5,365 bases of DNA from Sulfurimonas sp. (GTDB lineage: Bacteria > Campylobacterota > Campylobacteria > Campylobacterales > Sulfurimonadaceae). The notes beneath the pieces were generated by a model, which made no database searches, was not told where the DNA came from, and saw only the letters and a program-made list of their open reading frames with translations. Positions 1 through 5,365 of the stretch are shown piece by piece (within the stretch, counting starts at the first letter, position 1; each line of letters begins with the position of its first letter). The DNA lies in the NCBI GenBank assembly GCA_027858865.1, contig JAQIBW010000234.1, positions 1-5,365 on the forward strand, in the 5' to 3' direction. A program made the translations under genes and the position numbers.

Positions 1-1399
1 TGATCTTCATAGTGAAACAGGTTCTGGAACTACCTTCTTCTTTACTATAGATTTTGAAGAAGTTGAAACACTAAACGAAAGTACAAAAGGTACTTTTTCA
101 AGTCTTAATGCATTAGTACTTGAAAACAACCATAAAATAAAAAGACAAGAAACTTACCTTCGTGAGTACTTAGACTTCTATGGTGTTAGTTATACAACAT
201 TTAAAGATATAAATGAGCTTGAAACTCTTCAAAGACAGGTTAGCTATGACTTAGTATTTGTTGATTATGATTATGCACAAGAAGATGATTTAGTTAACTA
301 TGGAAAACTTCCACAATCGCTAGTTCTTTTAACTAAATCTTATTATATGAAAAAGATAGAATCTCTTCATATTAATGTCTTCAAAACTATATAAGAACCT
401 CTAAATATTTCAAAGGTTAAATTAGCACTAGACAACTACAATGCTGAAAACTTTAATACAAAAAGAGCTAAAAAGACAAACCGTAAAAAGTTTAACAAAG
501 AGACATCTAAGTTCAAAGCAAATGTTTTAGTCGCAGAAGACAATATAATCAATCAAAAGCTTATCAAGAGAACTCTTGAAGACTTAGGACTAACTGTAAG
601 TATTGCTAACAATGGTCTTGAAGCTTTTCAAAAAAGAAAAGATGGAAATTTTGATCTGATATTTATGGATATCCAGATGCCATTCCTCGATGGAGTTGAA
701 GCAACTGCTGAGATTTTAGAGTATGAAGAAGATTTCAATCAACCTCACGTTCCGGTATTGGCACTTACTGCAAATGCCTTAAAAGGAGATAGAGAAAGGT
801 TCCTAGAGGCAGGCTTAGATGAGTACACTACCAAACCTCTAGTTCGTTCAGAAATCATCTCTCTACTCAACCATTTTCTTGCCGACTTCATTGTAGAAGA
901 AGAGTCATTAGTACCAAAAAGTGCTGATGAAATAGAAGTTGCTAGTACTGAAGAGTTTGAAGATGAAATCACAGAAGAAGTTATTGAAGAAGCCCAGGAG
1001 ATAAAAGAGTCCCAAGCAACTAATATAAAACAAAAATATAAAGCAGATATTTTATTAGCAAAAAAGAGTCGATTTGAATCAAAACTATATATTCAACTTT
1101 TAGAATCGCTAGGTTATACGTATGAACTTGCTCAAACTATTGAAGAGTTAGAAGAGTTGACTAATGCCAATACTTATAAACTTATACTTTTTGATAAGGA
1201 ACTAGACGGTCTAGATTTAGAAAAACTATCAAACGATATTAAAATGTCAAATAAGAACAAAGGACTTATATCTTACTTGGTTCTTATTAGTGACGCGTCA
1301 CTAAAAGAAGACTCAGATGATGTTTTATATGTACACGAGTTAATTAAAAATGTTGTAAACAAAGATTTACTGCGTTTAATATTTGAAAAATTTATTTAA
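1..1399 (+). pseudogene. Hybrid sensor histidine kinase, C-terminal part, interrupted by an in-frame stop
   Basis: Partial at the left edge; the frame starts at base 2. Codons 1–20 (DLHSETGSGTTFFFTIDF) are the G2-box end of a HATPase_c domain. Codons ~36–143 form a degenerate receiver: LNALVLENN lacks the usual acidic pair, but VFVD88 and T111 are kept. Codons ~173–295 form a complete receiver with E179/D180, phosphoacceptor D223 in FMDIQMP, T256 and K278. An acidic linker (~298–347) leads to a third, degenerate receiver (~348–465). The kinase would autophosphorylate and pass phosphate to its own receiver. Codon 131 (392–394) is TAA, in the same frame as both flanks, just before the EPL that aligns with the receiver Lys-Pro motif. 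No ATG, GTG or TTG occurs in frame between 395 and the ATG at 665. That ATG lies one residue before D223, so starting there would give only half a receiver. The 665–1399 open frame (244 residues) is therefore unlikely to be an independent gene. Input signal and target are unknown, because the sensor and DHp domains lie outside the window. A sequencing error is a real alternative to gene loss. Confidence 0.75.
392..394 (+). other. In-frame TAA stop inside the hybrid kinase
   Basis: The context reads FKTI-stop-EPLNISKVKLAL in frame 2. Receiver-like sequence continues on both sides without a frame change, so one base substitution is enough to explain it; TAT or TAC (Tyr) to TAA is the simplest guess. 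Translation would end after the kinase and most of the first pseudo-receiver, leaving out the only complete receiver of the protein. Confidence 0.85.
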
Positions 1400-1409
1400 G
1401 GAATAAAAT

Positions 1410-1787
1410 ATGTCAAAAGAAGACTTAGTAGTTTTAGCTGTAGATGATGATTTGATTAATCTAAAACTACTCAAATCAATGTTAATGAAAAGTGGAAAAG
1501 TCATAGAGGTTATAGAAGCTAAAAATGGTTCAGATGCTATAGGTGTTTTAAAATCAAGAAATGATATTGATCTTATCTTACTTGACATCATCATGCCTGT
1601 TATGGGTGGGATTGAAATGCTTAAAGTTGTACGTGCGGATGATAATCTTCGTCAACTTCCTATCATCGTTCTTACAACTGATGAGACAAAAAAGAGTGAG
1701 GCTCTAGAGTTTGGAGCTAATGGCTTTTTAATGAAGCCTATAAGAAACAGTGATTTACTTCAAAAAATAGCAACAGTGCTAGTCTAG
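1410..1787 (+). CDS. Stand-alone CheY-like response regulator receiver
   Basis: A 125-residue protein made of a single receiver domain with no output domain, so it probably acts by protein–protein contact or as a phosphate relay. All signature residues are present: acidic cluster D12-D13-D14 (AVDDD), phosphoacceptor D59 (LILLDIIMP), T89 (IIVLTTDE) and K109 (FLMKP). The start is well supported: AAGGA at 1398–1402 overlaps the stop of the upstream hybrid kinase and sits 7 nt before the ATG. That spacing suggests co-transcription and perhaps translational coupling. Its position makes it a plausible phosphorylation partner of the kinase, particularly if the kinase has lost its own receiver through the stop at 392; this is inference. 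It is not clearly the chemotaxis CheY, so no symbol is given. The gene ends 6 bp from the end of the convergent lon. Confidence 0.9.
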   Translation: MSKEDLVVLAVDDDLINLKLLKSMLMKSGKVIEVIEAKNGSDAIGVLKSRNDIDLILLDIIMPVMGGIEMLKVVRADDNLRQLPIIVLTTDETKKSEALEFGANGFLMKPIRNSDLLQKIATVLV

Positions 1788-1805
1788 GAAGTCTTACGAC
1801 TCCTT
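1786..1805. other. Weak stem-loop at the convergent junction
   Basis: AGTC (1790–1793), loop TTAC, GACT (1798–1801) form a perfect 4-bp core. G1788–C1803 and A1786–T1805 plus a G–U pair extend it across one A·C mismatch. It spans the 6-bp gap and the stop codons of both convergent genes, so it could act on either transcript. There is no T-run on the plus-strand side (the sequence continues ccttgactaaaa), so this is not a classical intrinsic terminator. It may be chance. Confidence 0.2.
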
Positions 1806-4217
1806 GACTAAAACATGTTTCAATACTTCTTCTACCCTACTTACACCAACTATTTCAAGTGAATCTTTTACTTCTTTAGGGATATCTTCTAAATCTCTTT
1901 CGTAGTTCTTAGCAGGAATAAGAACTTTAGTCATTCCCGCTGTATGCGCAGCTATAAGTTTTTCTCTTAATCCACCGATTGGTAAAACATCACCACTTAA
2001 AGAAACTTCACCAGTCATTGCTATCTCAGAACGGATTTTTTCTCCGCTAAGAATAGATGCAATAACACTAACCATTGCTATACCTGCACTTGGACCATCT
2101 TTTGGTGTTGCACCATCTGGAACGTGTATATGTAAGTCGTAACGCTTGTAAACCTCACTGGTATCTACTTCTATCTTCTCTTCTTTTTCTTTAAAGGTAA
2201 GGGGAATATTCTCAGGTGCAATCTTGAGTTTTTTAGAGTCTATAAGAGTTTTAACAACACTCATAGCGATTCTAGCACTCTCTTTCATAACATCACCAAG
2301 ACTACCTGTAAGTTGCAGAGTACCTTTACCTTTGATACGTATACTTTCAATTTTTAAGACATCTCCACCCACTGCTGTCCATGCAAGTCCATTTACAACA
2401 CCAACAACTGGAACTTTTGTAGTCTTTTCAATTTCAAATACACTCTTGTCAAAAAAGTCTTTTAAATTTTTAAGAGAAATAGACACTTTTTCTACAGTGC
2501 TGTCTTCTAGAATCTGACGAGCGATTTTTCTACTCATATCTGCAATACGACGGCGAAGATTTCTAACTCCAGCTTCTCTTGTGTAACTATGAATCAACTC
2601 TTTAAGTGCTGGCTTAGAGATGCTGACTTCATTCTTTTTAAGTCCGTGCTTTTTAAGCTCTTGGGGTAGTAGATATCTCTTAGCAATCTCAAACTTCTCT
2701 TGGGGAGTGTATGAGCTGATAGTAATAAACTCCATTCTATCACGTAAAGGTGCAGGAATACGACCAACATCATTTGCCGTAGCAATAAAAATAACCTTAC
2801 TAAGATCAATATCAAAGTTAAGATAGTAATCTCTAAACTCTTTGTTTTGTTCAGGATCTAGTATCTCTAAAAGTGCAGCTGTTGGATCTCCTCTTTGAGA
2901 ACGAGACACTTTATCTATCTCATCTAACACTACAACTGGGTTCATCTTTTTAGCATCTATTAGACCTTGAGTAATACGACCAGGCATAGCACCAACATAA
3001 GTTCTTCTATGTCCTCTTAACTCGTTTACATCTTCAAGTCCACCAAGGGCTATTCTGATTAGTGGTCTCTTCAAGGCTACTGCAATAGAATTTGCCAAAG
3101 AAGTTTTACCTACACCTGGAGGTCCTGAGAAACAAAGAATAGCTCCCGCACTTTCACTACTAAGACCTCTTAACTCTAAAAGCTCTTTAACGGCGAAATA
3201 CTCTACTATTCTTTCTTTTGGTTTTATAAGTGAGAAGTGATCTTCATTGAGTTGATTTTCAACATCTTTAATCTTAAGAGCTTTTTTTGCATTTTCACCA
3301 AAAGGAATCTCTAAAGTCCAGTCTAAATATGTTTGAGTCATAGATGCATCTGAAGAGTCTGGATGCATTCTAGAAAATCTCTCAATCTGTTTAGCTATTT
3401 CTTTATAAGCTTCCTCGCCCATTTTGCCTTTTTTGGCTTCTAGTTTGTTACGATACTCTTCTATCTCTTCATCACGAGCTGCATCTGTCCCCAACTCTTT
3501 TTGAATCTGCTTTAGTTGTTCTTTTAAAAAGTACTCTTTATTAACTTTTTCTATATGAGTATGGACCTTGCTTCTAATCTCTTTTTGCAGCTTGTTAGCT
3601 TCAATCTCATCTATAAGATAGTCGATTAAAAATAGAAATCTTTTCTCTGTATCTATCTCAACAAAAAGCTTATAAGCCTGCTCTTTTTTAAGCTTTACAG
3701 TACTACAAATAAGATCTATGATTCTGTTGTGATCATGATTTTCTTCTATTGTTCTAAGAAGATCAGGCGGGAAATAGTTACTTACACTAGAGAGTATTCT
3801 AACTTTCTCGCGAACTATTTCAAGTATTGCATCTATTTTTAATGATTCTACATTTGTAGATTCTAAAATATCTACATTTGCGATAAGAGGAGTTGCTTGC
3901 AGTTCATAAAGCATTTTCGCACGAGCAAGGCCTTGAAAAAGAACCTTTACTCGACCGTCTGGAAGAGCAACTTTTCTCATAATAGAGCCTACTACTCCGG
4001 CATCGTAAAGTGAGTCATATGTTCTTTCACCCTCATGTAAAGGCTTAGTAGGACAAACGATTACCAAAGAGCTATCTTCCATAGCAATAGTAGCTGCGTT
4101 AATATTATTTTCATCACTTAAAAAAAGTGGTGAAATCATAAAAGGGTATAAAAAAAGTTCGTCTTCTGCTATAACAGGAATATCTGCTGGAAAATCTCCA
4201 TAATTGCTTAATTTCAT
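1794..4217 (-). CDS. lon: ATP-dependent Lon protease (endopeptidase La)
   Basis: Cytoplasmic AAA+ serine protease that unfolds and degrades misfolded and selected regulatory proteins; family members form hexamers. At 807 residues it is a full-length bacterial LonA. In order: N-terminal LON substrate-binding domain (~8–205); coiled-coil/helical region (~205–300, including the typical EYFLKEQLKQIQKELG); AAA+ module with Walker A GPPGVGKT (365–372), pore-loop Y407-V-G, Walker B VVVLDEIDK (to 436, D432/E433), sensor-1 N482, a PLRDRME segment near 490–496 and sensor-2 region GVR (550–552); C-terminal S16 protease domain (~600–803). The catalytic dyad is S710 (DGPSAG) and K753 (LREKLIAAH), 43 residues apart as in E. 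coli Lon (S679/K722). The start is supported by AGGAA 5 nt upstream of the ATG. It lies 16 bp downstream of bamD on the same strand and probably shares its promoter. I saw no HspR- or CIRCE-like inverted repeat upstream of the pair. No defects were seen. Confidence 0.98.
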   Translation of the reverse strand: MKLSNYGDFPADIPVIAEDELFLYPFMISPLFLSDENNINAATIAMEDSSLVIVCPTKPLHEGERTYDSLYDAGVVGSIMRKVALPDGRVKVLFQGLARAKMLYELQATPLIANVDILESTNVESLKIDAILEIVREKVRILSSVSNYFPPDLLRTIEENHDHNRIIDLICSTVKLKKEQAYKLFVEIDTEKRFLFLIDYLIDEIEANKLQKEIRSKVHTHIEKVNKEYFLKEQLKQIQKELGTDAARDEEIEEYRNKLEAKKGKMGEEAYKEIAKQIERFSRMHPDSSDASMTQTYLDWTLEIPFGENAKKALKIKDVENQLNEDHFSLIKPKERIVEYFAVKELLELRGLSSESAGAILCFSGPPGVGKTSLANSIAVALKRPLIRIALGGLEDVNELRGHRRTYVGAMPGRITQGLIDAKKMNPVVVLDEIDKVSRSQRGDPTAALLEILDPEQNKEFRDYYLNFDIDLSKVIFIATANDVGRIPAPLRDRMEFITISSYTPQEKFEIAKRYLLPQELKKHGLKKNEVSISKPALKELIHSYTREAGVRNLRRRIADMSRKIARQILEDSTVEKVSISLKNLKDFFDKSVFEIEKTTKVPVVGVVNGLAWTAVGGDVLKIESIRIKGKGTLQLTGSLGDVMKESARIAMSVVKTLIDSKKLKIAPENIPLTFKEKEEKIEVDTSEVYKRYDLHIHVPDGATPKDGPSAGIAMVSVIASILSGEKIRSEIAMTGEVSLSGDVLPIGGLREKLIAAHTAGMTKVLIPAKNYERDLEDIPKEVKDSLEIVGVSRVEEVLKHVLVKES

Positions 4218-4233
4218 ATTTGTTCCTAGTTTA

Positions 4234-5118
4234 TTAAAGTTCTAAGATCTTATCTTTTAAAGCATTGAATTCATCTTCTGTGATAATGCCTTTATCTTTT
4301 AAATCTTCTGCTTTGTCTAATTCATCTTGTTGAAATTTACTCAAATTTTGTTTAGGTTTTTCTATATCTTTTGATTCAATTTTGCTTGGTACGCTGTCAT
4401 CAACTACAGAGTTTCTTGATACAACACTTCTAGTGTCTGGCACCATAAAGGCGTACCAACTCTCTGTTCCATCACCTTCAAACCATGCACGGTACCAAGC
4501 TGTGTTTGCTCTGTCAATCTCATCCCATTTTATCCATGGTTGCGGCTTAAGCGTTCTATAATACTTGGCACTTTTTGGTTTATCCAGTCTAACATACAGA
4601 TCCGCTATCGTCTCGTTTAGAGCAGCTTCAGCCAAGTATAAACGCGTTTGCATGGTATCTACAACATTATAGTACATAGAATTAGGATAGTTACGCTTGA
4701 ACATTTGCGCTTCTTTTATAGCATCTGCGATAAGTGCTTGGTCACGTCTTGGATTTGGAAGGGCTAGGTATTTAGCTTTAATCTTTAAAAACTCTGCATC
4801 TTCTTTTTCATTTGCTGTTGCATATCTTTTAATGTACTCATTTAAAAAATGCTCACTTAGTAGATACTCTTCATAATACATATGCGCAATAGCCAAGATC
4901 ATTGTTGCTTCAGGTAACAAAGGTGAGCCAATATGTTCACCCTGCAAAGAACTGTAATAATTATCAGCTTTCTCTAAATCTCCCTGAGAGATATTTTTCA
5001 CTATTTTCCCGTACCAATATACGGCAGGTTTGTTATACTCTTCTAACTCTTTAGAACAGCCACTAAAGAAAAGTATCGTTGTAAGTGCTGTTAAGAAAAA
5101 ACTATTTTTTAATTTCAT
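4234..5118 (-). CDS. bamD: Outer-membrane assembly lipoprotein BamD (YfiO family) with SHOCT-like C-terminus
   Basis: BamD is the essential lipoprotein of the BAM complex, which inserts beta-barrel proteins into the outer membrane from the periplasmic side. From the chosen start the protein has 294 residues. It begins with a lipoprotein signal (MKLKNS, then a hydrophobic stretch) and a lipobox FFSGC, giving lipidated C21. The frame stays open to an ATG at 5175, but that would add 19 residues (MLYIFWIEYHLIYLLGYYL) before the signal peptide and would use sequence overlapping the promoter, so the ATG at 5118 is preferred. After C21, helical TPR-like repeats run to about residue 200 (e.g. YWYGKIVKNISQGDLEKADNYY and HFLNEYIKRYA). 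A Trp-rich segment follows (PWIKWDEIDRAN, AWYRAWFEGDG), then a Ser/Lys-rich linker, and finally a SHOCT-like helical hairpin at ~259–294 (LDKAEDLKDKGIITEDEF). E. coli BamD is about 245 residues, so this tail makes it longer than usual. It is first in a pair with lon. The family call rests on the lipobox, the repeats and the conserved lon/fliW context. Confidence 0.85.
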   Translation of the reverse strand: MKLKNSFFLTALTTILFFSGCSKELEEYNKPAVYWYGKIVKNISQGDLEKADNYYSSLQGEHIGSPLLPEATMILAIAHMYYEEYLLSEHFLNEYIKRYATANEKEDAEFLKIKAKYLALPNPRRDQALIADAIKEAQMFKRNYPNSMYYNVVDTMQTRLYLAEAALNETIADLYVRLDKPKSAKYYRTLKPQPWIKWDEIDRANTAWYRAWFEGDGTESWYAFMVPDTRSVVSRNSVVDDSVPSKIESKDIEKPKQNLSKFQQDELDKAEDLKDKGIITEDEFNALKDKILEL

Positions 5119-5127
5119 CAAATAATA

Positions 5128-5131
5128 TCCC
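5128..5131 (-). promoter_or_regulatory. Ribosome binding site deciding the bamD start
   Basis: On the minus strand GGGA lies 9 nt before the ATG at 5118. It is a modest Shine–Dalgarno, but it places the start directly at the lipoprotein signal peptide. No comparable purine-rich site precedes the alternative ATG at 5175. Confidence 0.5.
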
Positions 5132-5161
5132 AATAAATAAATAAGATGATATTCTATCCAA

Positions 5162-5190
5162 AAGATATATAACATAGGTTAAACTGTCAA
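5162..5190 (-). promoter_or_regulatory. Probable sigma-70 promoter for bamD–lon
   Basis: On the minus strand a perfect TTGACA (5190–5185) is followed after 17 nt by TATCTT (5167–5162, 4 of 6 matches to TATAAT). TATATC at 5169–5164, with 15-nt spacing, is an alternative -10 box. Transcription would start near 5155, giving a leader of about 35–40 nt before the bamD ATG at 5118. A TAGAAT at 5156–5151 could be a second -10 element. Campylobacterota promoters often lack a good -35 box, so the perfect TTGACA is notable but not proof. Confidence 0.45.
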
Positions 5191-5193
5191 CAT

Positions 5194-5215
5194 AAGCATG
5201 GTACATTTTATGCTT
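5194..5215. repeat. Inverted repeat AAGCAT–N10–ATGCTT in the bamD/fliW intergenic region
   Basis: AAGCAT (5194–5199) and ATGCTT (5210–5215) are perfect inverted 6-mers with a 10-nt spacer. The repeat overlaps the position expected for a -35 element of the fliW promoter and lies just upstream of the bamD -35 box, so a dimeric regulator could bind here. In such AT-rich DNA a repeat this short is expected by chance about once in a region this size. Confidence 0.25.
5199..5214 (+). promoter_or_regulatory. Possible sigma-54 (-24/-12) promoter for fliW
   Basis: TGGTACATTTTATGCT fits the RpoN pattern TGGCACR-N4-TTGCW with two mismatches. It has the required GG (5200–5201) and GC (5212–5213) separated by exactly 10 nt. 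Transcription would start about 12 nt after the GC, near 5225, some 30 nt before the fliW ATG. Many Campylobacterota flagellar genes are under RpoN and FlgR control, which makes this plausible. It overlaps the sigma-70-like promoter listed separately, and part of the match comes from the inverted repeat here. Confidence 0.35.
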
Positions 5216-5219
5216 TAGG

Positions 5220-5228
5220 TGCTATAAT
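5220..5228 (+). promoter_or_regulatory. Extended -10 sigma-70 promoter for fliW
   Basis: TGC followed by a perfect TATAAT (5223–5228) forms an extended -10 element. The position 17 nt upstream holds GGTACA (5200–5205), a poor -35 sharing only ACA with TTGACA. Transcription would start near 5235, about 20 nt before the fliW ATG. Confidence 0.5.
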
Positions 5229-5254
5229 AACAAATAATTTGCAAAAGGTTTTTT

Positions 5255-5365
5255 ATGAAATTTGATATAAGTGTGCCTCTTTTAGGTTTTGAGAGCATAA
5301 AACAGGTAGAACTAGAGAAGATTGATGATGTTTTTATGAAAATGGTTTCATGTGAAGATAATCAA
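5255..5365 (+). CDS. fliW: Flagellar assembly factor FliW, N-terminal part (cut by window end)
   Basis: The first 37 codons are open to the last base. The start is supported by AAAAGG (5243–5248) 6 nt before the ATG and by the promoter signals upstream. The N-terminus has the FliW pattern MKFDISVPLLGFESIK…ID-DVFMKM, close to what I recall of Campylobacter FliW (PILGFEETK…IDEVFVRL). FliW is a small cytoplasmic beta-rich protein. It binds flagellin and the translational repressor CsrA, and so couples flagellin synthesis to filament assembly. Position divergent from bamD–lon agrees with the C. jejuni arrangement. Only the first strands are visible, so the core flagellin/CsrA-binding residues cannot be checked. 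Confidence 0.88.
   Translation, partial: MKFDISVPLLGFESIKQVELEKIDDVFMKMVSCEDNQ

Noticed and set aside
665..1399. A separate 244-residue response regulator starting at the ATG at 665
   Set aside because: The ATG is the Met just before the phosphoacceptor Asp, so the protein would lack the first half of the receiver including the acidic pair. No purine-rich ribosome binding site stands out, and the frame continues upstream with matching receiver sequence.
745..1594. Minus-strand open frames at 745–972 and 1376–1594
   Set aside because: They are antisense to recognisable receiver domains, with no start signals or recognisable product.
1786..1805. A bidirectional intrinsic terminator between the receiver gene and lon
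   Set aside because: The stem has a mismatch and a G–U pair and no T-run on the plus-strand side; kept only as a weak stem-loop.
2224..2826. Open frames on the plus strand at 2224–2517 and 2620–2826 and on the minus strand at 2594–2815
   Set aside because: They lie wholly inside lon in other frames, resemble no family I know, and lon is intact there.
5119..5175. Longer bamD start at 5175
   Set aside because: It would put 19 extra residues before a clear lipoprotein signal peptide and would overlap the likely promoter and leader; the ATG at 5118 has a ribosome binding site and fits the lipobox distance.
1..5365. CRISPR array, insertion sequence, tRNA, attachment site or toxin–antitoxin pair
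   Set aside because: No regularly spaced repeats, terminal inverted repeats, transposase-like frames, cloverleaf-type sequence or small gene pairs were seen; nearly all bases belong to the genes described.

Overview
The window is AT-rich with tightly packed genes. It looks like a chromosomal segment of a Campylobacterota (epsilonproteobacterial) bacterium, most like Sulfurimonas or a relative. The main evidence is the block lon–bamD (minus strand) with fliW diverging from it (plus strand). From memory this matches the Campylobacter jejuni order Cj1073c–Cj1074c–Cj1075. The protein sequences also fit: an epsilon-type Lon and a FliW N-terminus close to the Campylobacter form. No RNA gene, mobile element, CRISPR array or integration scar was seen.

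Left part (1–1787, plus strand): two-component signalling. The window opens inside the last part of a histidine-kinase ATPase domain. The same reading frame runs on through a degenerate receiver, a complete receiver, an acidic linker and a second degenerate receiver, ending at 1399. This hybrid kinase is interrupted by one in-frame TAA at 392–394. The frame is identical on both sides of the stop, so it looks like a single nonsense substitution (or a base-call error) rather than an indel. Ten bases later a stand-alone CheY-like receiver (1410–1787) begins, with its ribosome binding site overlapping the kinase stop codon, so the two are probably co-transcribed.

Right part (1794–5118, minus strand): bamD then lon, 16 bp apart, presumably one transcript. 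BamD is an outer-membrane lipoprotein of the beta-barrel assembly machine and carries a SHOCT-like C-terminal extension. Lon is a complete 807-residue ATP-dependent protease with all catalytic motifs. The lon 3' end converges on the receiver gene with only 6 bp between them.

Far right (5119–5365): a divergent intergenic region of about 136 bp with a TTGACA-type promoter facing bamD. Facing fliW are an extended TATAAT box and an overlapping GG-N10-GC (sigma-54-like) element. FliW, the flagellar assembly factor that antagonises CsrA, is cut by the window end after 37 codons.

I see no convincing undescribed system. The most useful observations are the broken hybrid kinase, its degenerate receivers, the SHOCT-like tail on BamD and the layered promoter signals before fliW.
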